The notes beneath the pieces were generated by a model, which was not told where the DNA came from, did no database searches, and saw only the letters and a program-made list of their open reading frames with translations. From NCBI GenBank assembly GCA_003993805.1, contig RSEF01000001.1:204229805-204293804 (forward strand): DNA of 64,000 nucleotides, given 5' to 3'. This stretch comes from Himantopus leucocephalus (Eukaryota > Chordata > Aves > Charadriiformes > Recurvirostridae). The translations under genes and the position numbers were made by a program. This document shows positions 1 to 11,903 of the stretch, one piece after another. Position 1 is the first letter of the stretch. The number at the start of each line of letters is the position of its first letter.

Positions 1-380
1 AGTCTACCACAACGAGAGGCTGAGCTACTGCCCTCAGGAGCGGGGATTTCATTTTCGTTACTGAAGAGATCCCATCAGACTTTCCCAGTTACTGAGTGAC
101 CTGCAGAGCCTTCTCCTCTCTAGCCCAATTTCCCCTCTGGCCATAGAAAGCTGTCAGTGCTCCCTTTGGTAGGAAAAAAGAAAAGCTATTGCTTATGACA
201 AGTTGGTGCAGCCTTCAGAAGCACAGTCAGGAGTTTAGGGGAAAAACTTATCACCTGTGGTAAACACTTTATGGCACGTGGTGAGCTCCTTTGCGGCACG
301 TGGTGGGGCAAACCAGCAGCATCTCAGTGAGCTACTGCTCCACGCTCCTTTAAAGCAGCCCAGGGATGGAGGCGGTGTGG

Positions 381-477
381 GAGCTGGGCGGCAATGCAGC
401 CTCTTTCTTCCCCGTGCAGCGTGACCGANGAGCTGGGCGGCAATGCAGCCTCTTCCTTCCCCGTGCAGCGTGACCGA
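381..477. repeat. 48-bp direct duplication around a single N (probable assembly artefact)
   Basis: Positions 381-428 and 430-477 are the same 48 bases with one substitution, separated only by the N at 429. A near-perfect repeat abutting a one-base gap is what results when two overlapping contig ends are joined without merging the overlap. The true sequence probably has one copy; the single difference may be allelic or a sequencing error. Confidence 0.8.
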
Positions 478-785
478 AAGCTGCAGGTCTGGCTCTCTAC
501 ATGACCACGCGCGCAGGCTCTCTCCTGCCCAACCAGACTCTCCGAGGAGTGTGTTGTGTGTTGTGTGCTCCCAAAAAGAGTACGACAAACAGGAGGTGCC
601 AGAATAGATGTTCTACCCAACACGTGCACCCCCATGGGGTAACGGCTGCACGCTGCAGCAAGGCTGGACCATCTTTATCCTGGCTGCCACTCGTGATCTA
701 ACACGATCAGCTATCTCCCCTCACCCACGCACCCTCACCCCCCTTCTCTAACAACAGCCAAAGGGGACTCAAGTGTCTGGGGCTT

Positions 786-897
786 TCCTGGGTCATGGGG
801 ATCCCAGGACCAAGACCAGAAAACAAGGTGCACCTTACACTNTCCTGGGTCACGGGGATCCCAGGACCAAGACCAGAAGACAAGGTGCACCTTACAC
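786..897. repeat. 55-bp direct duplication around a single N (probable assembly artefact)
   Basis: Positions 786-840 and 843-897 match over 55 bases with two transitions, separated by one base and the N at 842. It has the same structure as the duplication at 381-477 and most likely the same cause, unmerged contig overlap. Confidence 0.8.
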
Positions 898-2077
898 CCT
901 CCTATTTTTTCAGCCCCAGTGAAGTTTAAGAAATACTTAAGATCACCCAAGGCCTGCTTCATGAAGCCCCATTTTCTTCACTATCTGAAAATTAACAGAT
1001 GCGGGCACAGGTATTTTTCATCTTGCAGAGCCGAAGTAAAGGCACCTTCTAAACCACGAGAGCTGACAAGTCAGCACATCCATTTGAGTTTAAATTGTCC
1101 ATGTCACCAGGCTCCAGCTTCTTCTGTGGGGCTTGGAGCCGCTGTTGCATTTGCAGAAGGTGACCACAGCTTTACAGGTCAGATCCTTGGTTTATTTTGA
1201 TAAGAATGAGCCCAGGACTCTGTTTTTACCGAGTGCCGCTCACTGCTCATTCACTGCTCACAACAGAAACCAGAGGAAGGCACAACTTCCGTGTTCTCAC
1301 TGCAGCAGATTTCTTTGCCATGAAAAACATTTTTACACTTTTTTTGTGTGTGTGTTTTAATGGTTGCTATTTCTACATTATCTATTCCTGAGATGATTTC
1401 CCGTGGGAAAGATTTAATACTTTTAATTCCAATAATAATTTTAGCAACAGTTGCCATTTTCTGCCAATGTTTCTGTATTTTGGGACGGAATCAAATTATA
1501 TGTTCTAAATTCTTCTTCTCACTGTATTTTCTCTAGGAAAGCTTTCAAGGCAGTTATTTCATACCTCAAAAATTACAGGGAAAAGAAGAGAATTTTCTTA
1601 TGAGACTGATTTTCCATCAGGTTCCAGACTATCGCCTGCTTCCTGCATAGTTAACCTCATTCTTCCATTTCCATTTAAAAGTCAAATGCTTCTCTCCCTC
1701 ATTTAGCTTTCATGTTATTCAAGCTAGGTATCCGGTTATGACTTCTACTGGTAGCTCTTTTGCATCCAACTGGGGATAATTTTCTTATCAAGAATCATTG
1801 CTGCTTCTTGGCAAATCTGGCCACGCTGAAGAATACAGGGATGAAAGGCTGCAGAGGCCCTTTCTATTCTGTGCCACTGGCACTGTTACATTATAAAGTT
1901 TCCATCCTGGAAACAGCAATTACTTACATTTTTTGAGGCAATTACTTAAGACTTTTTTACGCACAGTAAGTGGTGTTACTGTGCATACATGTCTTTGCTG
2001 AAACCCACAAATGAAATTCCTGTCTCACCCAGATCAGCAGCAGGTTCAACCTTGACTTAGTGAAGTTTAGATTACAC

Positions 2078-2113
2078 GGAATCACGGAATTTTCAGAGTT
2101 GGAAGGGACCTCT
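2078..2113 (-). mobile_element. CR1 LINE 3'-end fragment, cut by an assembly gap
   Basis: The bases just before the gap contain an 'aatcacggaat' repeat-like start followed by 'gttggaagggacctct'. This is the reverse complement of the typical 3' terminus of avian CR1 retrotransposons, which end in short ATTCTATG-like repeats. The element would therefore read on the minus strand and continue into the unsequenced gap. Only about 36 bp are visible, so subfamily and length cannot be judged. It is the only interspersed element I can name in the window. Confidence 0.75.
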
Positions 2114-2213
2114 NNNNNNNNNNNNNNNNNNNNNNNNNNNNNNNNNNNNNNNNNNNNNNNNNNNNNNNNNNNNNNNNNNNNNNNNNNNNNNNNNNNNNNN
2201 NNNNNNNNNNNNN
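2114..2213. other. Assembly gap (100 N)
   Basis: A run of exactly 100 Ns, a conventional placeholder for a gap of unknown size. It directly follows the CR1 3' end, so the missing sequence is probably the rest of that repeat. The right flank restarts in a T-rich stretch. Confidence 0.97.
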
Positions 2214-2916
2214 TTTTTTAAAGGAAGAGATTTTTTTTTAAACAAACATTGAATTAACTTCTTAAAAGAAGGTATTATATGCTTTTTGCAGGAAGTTCAA
2301 CAGAACCGAGAATGCTTAGAGCCAGTCCCAATATATGGCATACTGTTTACTTGTCCAAATTTCATAAAACGTACTCCAAATTTCTGTGTACCCCTGAAAT
2401 GTCTGCAAAGAACATGAGCCTTCTAAAGACAGCACCCAATAAGCTAGGAAGGTTTGTTTTTCAAATGAATTCTTTAGGTGAAACGGGAGCTGGCTTCTGT
2501 TCTCTGCAGCATAGATTTTAAATGAATAATATATTTGTTGTGGAAGCACCTGCTTCCTTCTGGGCTAGGTTCTCTTGTTTTGCATAGTTGCAAAGATTCT
2601 GTACTTGCAGATGAATTGTTTACGTTTTAGAAACACATCAGAGGCAACAGCCAGAAGTGGCAAGCACACTGGTCGTGGATGCCCTGGCAGAGCCATCGCT
2701 GCAGAGAAAGTGACTGCGCTGAATTTTATGCCACCTGGTGACACCGAAGCACGTTTTACCTGGGAATCTCACCCCTCTTTCTCAAGGGCCACCAGGACAG
2801 AAGAAATTGTCTTAATGTACCCAGAGATTCCACATCAAACGCTGCAGGAGGCGAGATGGGGGTCTCGTGTTTATAATTCAAACCCATCACTAACATTACA
2901 AAAACAATCCAATTAA

Positions 2917-2944
2917 AATTTCTGCCTTAAAACAGGCAGAAATT
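2917..2944. repeat. 10-bp perfect inverted repeat with 8-nt loop
   Basis: Arms at 2917-2926 and 2935-2944 (aatttctgcc / ggcagaaatt) pair perfectly around an 8-base loop. On the minus strand it lies about 50 nt beyond the possible distal polyadenylation hexamer at 2991-2996. It could be a chance hairpin or an element near the 3' end of the long LATS2 transcript. Confidence 0.5.
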
Positions 2945-2990
2945 ATCCTTTTCAAGAACACGTAACGCGTCTTAGATTTTGATTCAGATT

Positions 2991-2996
2991 TTTAAT
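2991..2996 (-). terminator. Possible distal LATS2 polyadenylation signal (ATTAAA)
   Basis: ATTAAA on the minus strand, the most common variant hexamer. I found no other AATAAA or ATTAAA on this strand between it and the AATAAA at 4771, so it is the next good candidate for ending a longer transcript. A weaker TATAAA near 3255 also exists. No transcript evidence is available. Confidence 0.35.
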
Positions 2997-4651
2997 AAAT
3001 TGTGCCAGTAGAAGCTTTCAAAGGCAATGATATATCAATAAATAACAGTTAAATTGAGTTCCTGAGAAAGAACCTACCACATGAAAGAATGTCAGATAGA
3101 TGTAAATAACAAAAAAGCATTACTATATAAAAAAGCAGTAATACTGAATCTTACATAAACTGTCACAACACAAGCACTGCATACCTCAGAACATTCCTTT
3201 CATACAAATGTAAACAAATACACAATCATTTTTGTTTAGTTTAGGCTGATGAATTTATATGTTGTTGCTTAGATATCTAAACAATGGATAGGATAGGATA
3301 TGCTAAAACATTAAGGAATAATATGTGGAATAATATACGGAAAAAATAATGAAGCTCCAGATTTAAAAATAAAATAAAGCAAAAACACATTAAAGGAGTG
3401 TTTTCCTCAAATGTTATTACGTCAATCGCTTTAAATAGGACTGTTACACTAATCTGAATTAAGGATTTTTTTGTGTGTTTACTTATTTAGTTATATATAA
3501 TATATAAGCAAATATGTATGGCTTAATTATCTTTAGTATTCTGGTATCACCTTGAATAATTCTCACTTATACATATACAAAAAAATGCATATTTTAACAT
3601 AGTTAAGAATTGATATTTCAAAGTATGCCTATAATTTGACAGAAATGCAGGACTATTGTGCTCCATCACAGCAACATTTTTATCTACAGACAACAGGACA
3701 GAATGAGCTATGAACAATGCAACAGCTTCAGATGTCAGTGCCCAAAATGTTAGGATCCTAAACGGATACACACCCAGTCACGCGTAGGGATCTGATGTCT
3801 GGAAAAGCCACGTACCTCCAGGTTCCGTAGATGTCTGAGGAGCTGCACGCACTTAACATCAGCCTCATCGCACTTAGGATCTCGGTGTGTTACGGGAGCA
3901 CAGCATTACACCTTCTGTTTTGAAGACGTTGAGCTACATACGTTAGTATTGGTGCTCTGCATTACTGCTGGTATTAAATAACGCACACTGTGCTCCGTGC
4001 TACGTGAATGAGCCCAATGTAGACTGTTGCCACAAATCAGCTTTGTAATAGTGGTCTTGCTATCGATCCTTTGTGGGGAAACGTGTGTGCCGATGATACA
4101 TGTTTACTAAAATGATCTATTACATTAGACCACAAAATCACTATTCAGTTATAATCTTTGCAATCTGTTTTACAAAATTAATATTGGATACAATCATAAG
4201 AGGAAACCACCCACACAATACATTATCAACACACGGTTTAAAATGGTCTCATTTTAGACCCTTAGTAAAAATGGATCCACAGGACCTGCCTGTGAATGGC
4301 AAGAAAAGGCCATTTCAAATAGAAAAACACTGCTCATGCAACATTCTTCACACACTAGACAATGAAATCACACCCAAATTATCACTTGCTCACACTTTCT
4401 ATTACACTCCAATAAGCAGAAGGAAATAAAGCAGCTTTAAGGTTATGTCACAATTTTGAAATGTGGAAAATACATATAATAAACAAAAATCACGGTGCGA
4501 ATACAATGGCATCAGTAAATTTAGAAAATTAGAGAGCAGGTTTGTTTTTTTTTTCATTTTTCTTCTTTTTTTCTTTTTTCTTTCTTACATTATTGCACAG
4601 AGACCTTTCATCACATGTTCTTCAGCTTTATGCATCTTCCTAAATGTGAAA

Positions 4652-4659
4652 TAAGTGCT
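4652..4659 (-). promoter_or_regulatory. miR-302/372/373 8-mer target site (distal)
   Basis: The minus strand reads AGCACTTA, a full 8-mer match (positions 2-8 plus the A opposite position 1) to the AAGUGCU seed shared by miR-302, miR-372, miR-373 and related families. LATS2 is an established miR-372/373 target in mammals. This site lies beyond the proximal AATAAA, so only transcripts that pass that signal would carry it. Confidence 0.6.
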
Positions 4660-4761
4660 ATGGATAAAATAAAAACGTAGAAAAGAAGAACAGCAGCATG
4701 ATTTGTCAAAGTTAATCCCTATAATTTAGTAGGAAAAAAAACCCCTGCTATAAACAAAATA

Positions 4762-4769
4762 TAAGTGCT
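4762..4769 (-). promoter_or_regulatory. miR-302/372/373 8-mer target site (proximal)
   Basis: A second AGCACTTA on the minus strand, 110 nt before the distal site. It starts two bases after the AATAAA hexamer at 4771-4776, so in the short transcript it would fall between hexamer and cleavage site, within about 20 nt of the poly(A) tail. Two identical 8-mers in one short stretch are unlikely to be chance given the known LATS2/miR-372 pairing. Confidence 0.6.
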
Positions 4770-4770
4770 C

Positions 4771-4776
4771 TTTATT
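4771..4776 (-). terminator. Proximal LATS2 polyadenylation signal (AATAAA)
   Basis: A canonical AATAAA on the minus strand 358 nt after the stop codon. The following minus-strand sequence becomes T/G rich, including 'ttttgttt' and a run of eight T at about 4733-4740, which resembles a downstream cleavage-stimulating element. It is the best hexamer in the 3' region. Confidence 0.6.
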
Positions 4777-5133
4777 CATTTAAAAAATAACGCTGACAGT
4801 TGCAGAAGTCTGTAAATGTTAATCTGAGTAGGGGGATGCTGACCTCAAATAAAAATAGGCCTAGAAATGACAGACTGCTGGCCTTGCAGATTTTGGTAAA
4901 GACCAGGATTTCAAGTGTAATTATCACCAAAGTTATTTACAGTAAAACTGACCTGAACTTTCATGAGTGCCATCTTCAGGACCTGGCCCTGCAAGCTTCC
5001 GACTCCCCAGGACGACTCCAGCTTCAGCTGAAGTTACATCTGAACAAGCACTGCAGGATCAGCTCCTAAAGGAACAGTTAAAGGCCCTACTGGATTTGAG
5101 ATTAGTCTTATCTGGAGTACTCTACACAATAAT

Positions 5134-5628
5134 TTACACGTATACAGGCTGACAAGCTCCAGTCTGATCCACCACACCTTTGTCTTCTGCATCTGATTTC
5201 TCAGACTGGCCAACTTCCATTCCAGAAGGTTTGGGATACCTGAACGGATACCCGTTGTCATCAAAGAACCTTCGGAAAGTAAACTCATAAAAAGCATGTT
5301 CTGTGTGTTTGTTATTGGAAGAGGCTAGTGGATCCCACGTCCTGGTGCTGTCACCACTAGCATCATTCCAAGGACTTTCTTCTTCAACTGGATCAAAATT
5401 TGAAGTGTCCATTGGATGGCTGATCTTTGGAACATAGGGAGCTGGCTGCCTACGGATATCAGTAGAGAAGTCCATCGAGTGAAAGAAAGAATGGGCCTTA
5501 ATATCATCTGCTCCGTTTCTTCCAAGCCTGTCCTCAGCAGCACAGCAGAGCTTTGTGATGAGATCAGTTGCCTCAGGGCTTAGCTTGATCTGTGAGGGAA
5601 TGTGCAGTGTGCTTTCCCAATTTATCAC
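5134..5628 (-). CDS. LATS2: LATS2 coding exon 8 (kinase C-lobe, AGC tail, stop)
   Basis: Encodes residues 962-1125 of large tumour suppressor kinase 2. It begins with VINWE after a good acceptor (cctccag) and ends in CQPVYV plus TAA at 5134-5136, the same C-terminus as mammalian LATS2. It carries the end of the kinase C-lobe (DLITKLCC, DRLGRNGADDIKAH), the AGC C-tail segment (PMDTSNFDP) and the hydrophobic motif HAFYEFTFRRFF. T1078 in that motif corresponds to human T1041, the site phosphorylated by MST1/2 or MAP4K kinases to switch LATS2 on. No stop, frameshift or missing key residue is seen. The QPVYV end separates it from LATS1, which ends differently (RDLVYV). Confidence 0.97.
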   Translation of the reverse strand: MINWESTLHIPSQIKLSPEATDLITKLCCAAEDRLGRNGADDIKAHSFFHSMDFSTDIRRQPAPYVPKISHPMDTSNFDPVEEESPWNDASGDSTRTWDPLASSNNKHTEHAFYEFTFRRFFDDNGYPFRYPKPSGMEVGQSEKSDAEDKGVVDQTGACQPVYV

Positions 5629-7708
<2,080 letters not shown>

Positions 7709-7891
7709 CTTTACGAAGCAGGACTTCAGGAGCAATATAATTAGGGGTTCCAACTAATGAGTGGGCTAGACATCTCTGATGCTGCTTCTTAGCTCTTTGT
7801 TCCAATGTCTTCAGCCTATCTCCACATCTACAATTGGACACATCATCCCAAAGATCACTGGGCTCCATGCTGTCTTGTCTGATATGGCTCC
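7709..7891 (-). CDS. LATS2: LATS2 coding exon 6 (activation segment)
   Basis: A 183-bp exon, phase 1 on both sides. It completes G865, encodes residues 866-925 and starts G926. It carries the LATS-specific insertion between DFG and APE (SHIRQDSMEPSDLWDDVSNC) and the activation loop CLAHSLVGTPNYIAPEVLL. S909 in AHSLVGTPNY matches human S872, the activation-loop autophosphorylation site enabled by MOB1 binding; APE is at 918-920. Because the length is a multiple of three, skipping this exon would keep the frame but remove the activation segment. The acceptor is tttgaaag, with a weak pyrimidine tract. Confidence 0.97.
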
Positions 7892-8527
7892 CTTTCAAAT
7901 GGGCGAGAAAGTTTACATTCATGGTCATAAAACACAATACACAAAGAGAAAAGTATTTCTCTAGATCTAGCTGTGCCATCTTCTACTCTCACGGAAGAAC
8001 AGCATCTAAACTTTAAATCCAAGGCATTTCCTTCTCCCCTCCCCTTCACAATTGGTTTTCCATAACCAGCAAAATGCCTGTCTCGGCGCAAGGAAGTATG
8101 CTCCCATATGGGAGACACAGAACAATGGAGTACTTTTAGATTAACTATACCAATTGTTTATGACCTTTTTGCTAACAGACACCAATACTCCCCAATGGCA
8201 CAAACAGGAGGCTCACGGACTACTTTAAATCTGTGATTAAATTATTTCATCATCAAAAGAGACCCTCCAAACAAGTATAAACGAAAAAACTGCTACTACT
8301 GCAGTGGTCAGCCAGATTACTGAGAGGGATTTAAACAGTATTGGACACAACGGACTGGAAACAAACTAATGCAATGAGTTAGTGAGAGACAGACACATCA
8401 TATTGTCATTGACTCTTTGTTAATGTACACACCTCTGTTTTCTGAACTGGCATTTCTACCAAGAGGTACCTGTTTGTTTTGAAATAAATAATGCAATACC
8501 ATCACAAAAAAAGCCTAAGAACACTAC
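7892..8527 (-). other. LATS2: LATS2 intron 5
   Basis: A 636-bp intron with donor AAAG|GTAGTG (weak at +5) and acceptor catttgaaag. Nothing else is recognised. Confidence 0.88.
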
Positions 8528-9110
8528 CTTTCTGATAGTATTTTGAATTGTGAGTCCACCTGAATCCAGTACATAGTCCAAAGTCAGTCAGTTTGATATG
8601 CCCATCAAGGTCTATCAGAATGTTGTCAGGCTTGATGTCTCGATGAATAAATCCCATTTTGTGCACACTCTCTATAGCCAAAGTAAGCTCTGCAATATAA
8701 AATCTAGCCAGACGCTCTGGAAAGACCTCCATTCGAATCAGTAGACTCATCATATCCCCACCAGGGATGTAGTCCATCACAAAGTACAAGTTCTCTTTAT
8801 CTTGGAAGGAATAATAGAGTTTAACCACCCACTCATTGTCTGCCTCAGCAAGTATGTCCCTCTCCGCTTTGACATGAGCCACCTGGTTCCTGTTTAGCAC
8901 ATCTTTCTTTCGCAGAGTCTTCATGGCATACAGGGCATGGGTATCCACTTTGCAGGCCAGGCATACCTCTCCAAATGCACCAATACCCAGAGTCTTGATT
9001 TTCACAAACATAGATTTGTCCATTTTGGCCCTTTTAAGTCTGTTGTAGTTGGACTCCTTCTGGTAGAGAATTTTCCTCATTTGTTCCTGTTCTGCTTCAC
9101 AAAGGCCAGC
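8528..9110 (-). CDS. LATS2: LATS2 coding exon 5 (MOB1-binding end and kinase N-lobe)
   Basis: A 583-bp exon encoding residues 671-864 and the first base of 865. It starts AGLCEAEQEQMRKILYQKES, the second part of the MOB1-binding N-terminal regulatory region, and continues into the AGC/NDR kinase domain. Visible catalytic elements are the glycine loop GIGAFGEV (712-719), ATP-binding K734 in AMK, the catalytic loop HRDIKPDN (826-833, D828 as base) and the magnesium-binding DFG (846-848). All key residues are intact, so an active Ser/Thr kinase is expected; its best-known substrates are YAP and TAZ. The acceptor is ttttgtaaag|GCTGG and the donor AAAG|GTAGTG. Confidence 0.98.
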
Positions 9111-11903
9111 CTTTACAAAAGAGAGCAAACCACAACACAGCTAGTACTGTTACATTCATAGCAAGAGAACAATAAACTAGCATTCCCAAAACGCATTTCT
9201 CAGAAAAATTAACGAAGAACCAGAAAAGATGTATTCATGAGAGATATACTGTCTTGTCTGTCTGTTGAGGTATTGCTGAAATACCAACACATTCACTGTG
9301 CCCTAACTTGTTACCTGAATTTACCGTATCTCAGACTGGTCTGCCTTTCTCATTTGACTAAACAAAGAGGCATGGGGCAATACTGTCAGAAAGGGGAATA
9401 CAACATAACAAACTTGATCATGGGATTTGGTTTACACCTTTCAAACGTGCACTTTGCCACTGCACTCCACTATATGTACACACACTGCAGTACACCTTAA
9501 CATAAACTGAAACTTAAACCTAAATGCAGCAGTCCACTTTGTTCATGAGTGGTTCTCCAGGGCAACTCACATTAACAGTTCCTACCTTGACTGCTGTTTG
9601 ATTGTTGGGTTTTGTGTTGTAATTAAGAAGTTGGTTTTGACCTACACATTCCTAAGTGCCTTGGGAACCACCTTCTTCAGAAACTGCTTTTCTTCTCTGT
9701 CATACACAGCCTCTGCTCTCAAAGTTTGTAGATCTTCTGACCATCTGTTCTATAAGCTTCTCCCTTTTTCCTCCCAAAATACATGCATAAAACCCTCAGC
9801 TCTGGCCTCCCCCCTGCCATTGCAGCTCAGATCCTGGTGCTATTTCCCCTCTAAATGTATTATTTCCCCTCTGCACCTAAGCTGTAAAAAAGCTGGCTTG
9901 TCTCCCTCCTGTCCCCAGACAGCCTCCAAGTAATTGCAAGTAACATTTCACATGGCTGCAGGGAGAGACCTCCCTGAGAAAGGGAGAAGCAGCAGTATCC
10001 AGCCAGACTTTCCTCACCCTTCGAGACAGAGCCTGCACACTGCCAACTCTGCCAGCTTTGGTGCCTGTCCCTCTCCTGAGAGCCACCGGTGTCCTTCACC
10101 AGCAGAAACCTGCGGGCTGGTCCCCAGGATCCTCTGACAACTCATCCTCTGCAGCATGCCCCTTTCTTTTGCATACCCCATTTCCAGAATCCTGAATTAA
10201 CTGGTATCAACTGAAGCACTCTGAAAGGAAGATTAGTGCCTGGTGGGAACGGGCAATGGGGAGGAGGGTGGAGGGAGCTGAAGCTGACTATTAGCAGGTT
10301 AGACACCCAAGCATACACCCACAGGGCCGCTGCTTAGATTGATTTAATTTCACATCTGTAGTCTATGTCTTTAAAGATGAATGTGGGCAGCCAGACTATG
10401 CAGTGAGATCCCCACGGTATAAAAATGAAATCTGTATGAATAAAGGATGGAGGAGGTCTGCAGAAACTTGCAGAACAGGTAGGATGAATTCTCAGACTGA
10501 AGGCACCAGCCAAATCAAAACAAGTAATACTGTTTTTAAAATGTAAGGCAAGTACATCAATCCATAATAAAGGAAGTGTTTATTGTTTTAAGGTAAAATA
10601 ATTAGTGTGTTGTGCCCTTGGTTAATTCGAGCATAATGCGATACTCAGATAGCCAAAATCTCCTGAGTTCATAGTGTATTATTCCAGCCAGTGATGAGGT
10701 TGCTAGGGAAAGGAGTTGTTTTTGTTTATAGCTGAACTATCTTTGAGTTATGAAGTGAGGGAAAGCTGACGAGTCAGAAGAGAAGAACTAATGCAATTAG
10801 CTGTTTTACTTCTCTAGAGATCATTCCCTATCTCAACCTCAGGAAAATATTCACTAAATCCAAGCAATGCAACAAAATCTGTACTTGCGGTGAGGACAAA
10901 CTATTAACTGTCACTAAAATGCCCGACCTTTCAAGAGATTTAGAAGCATATTGGTTTAACTTTAACCTCAACAAACACACTGCTGAGTTTTCTGGAGCAA
11001 CGTAAGCATCAAATTAACCCACTCCAGAAATTGACTGTGCTAGGGAAGATCGACTAGTTAATTATTATCCATTATGTGTTAATAATAGCTTTCCTTAGAG
11101 TTTATCCTTAAATAAAAAAGTAGACTAGTCATATTCTAGTCATGCCTGGGAAAAAAAAAAATAACCTCTTCCACATTTAAAAATTAAAACCAAAACTGCC
11201 AGAGCAGCCATCAGAACTTGGCAGCTTTGTTTTAAGCAGCTCTATCAGTGAATCAGCTTAGGTTTGAGAGCTACAATTAAGCATGAAAGAAGCTCTCTCA
11301 CTCAAAAAGCACACCTCCCTGAGACGTGCTTCTAGAACAAGTTCCAGCAAGGGTCCCAAGATCAGTTCAAGCTGTCCAAGATATGATTACTTGCACAATA
11401 TTATTACTTACATGTGTTCAACAGACAACTTCCAGTCAAGTATTACATATTCATCTGAAAATATGGCACAGTGAATATAGTGCCAAGCTGAACCATGGCT
11501 TTGGTGTATGAGTGGCTACCATGGAACAGGGAGGAAGAACCAGAGCAAAGAGAAAACCTTTTACAGAGTTTTGCAAAAGCTGCCAAAATATTGCCAGGGT
11601 TATCTCGGCCTCAAACCTGGCTTCTGAGTTCTTGCCTAAGCAAACATACTACTTTCCAACTATGGGGGGGTTTGCTTCATTTTACTCTTCTGGTATGAAG
11701 ATACATTATTTCACATCTCACGTTTTCCAAATAGCCTCTCAGTCCTGCATCCAGGTTTCTAATTAAAAATAGTCTGGTACAAAATAGTTGGATACCTACT
11801 ACTTCCAGCAAAGCCTGCCTTTATAAATTTTTTGACTGATTAAAAATAGTAATAATCAATTTGACCCCATTAGCTTTTATTATAACAAAACAAGGAGAAT
11901 TAC
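9111..11903 (-). other. LATS2: LATS2 intron 4
   Basis: A 2,793-bp intron. The donor AAA|GTAATT is weak, with A at -1 and T at +5. It contains a pyrimidine-rich stretch around 9,690-9,870 with a short internal duplication (tatttcccctct at about 9840 and 9860), and no gene or mobile element I can recognise. Confidence 0.88.

Larger units (their letters stand above)
1..2077. other. Intergenic DNA 3' of LATS2
   Basis: No open reading frame here resembles a known protein, and none is flanked by convincing splice sites. The stretch holds two short duplications separated by single Ns (at 429 and 842) and otherwise unremarkable AT-rich sequence. In mammals the gene on this side of LATS2 is XPO4; I see no exon or CpG island of it, so it must lie further left if synteny holds. 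Confidence 0.6.
2970..5133 (-). other. LATS2: LATS2 3' untranslated region (long form)
   Basis: This AT-rich stretch follows the LATS2 stop codon on the minus strand. It contains a canonical AATAAA at 4771-4776, which would give a short 3' UTR of roughly 370-390 nt, and an ATTAAA at 2991-2996, which would give about 2.1 kb. Within it are two 8-mer seed matches for the miR-302/372/373 family (4762-4769 and 4652-4659), a Pumilio-type TGTAAATA at 4935-4942, and an A-rich run on the transcribed strand at 4541-4585 that could mis-prime oligo-dT cDNA. The distal boundary is inferred only from the hexamer. Confidence 0.55.

Noticed and set aside
1..5133. XPO4 exons downstream of LATS2
   Set aside because: Expected from mammalian gene order, but no frame resembles exportin-4 and there is no CpG island in this stretch.
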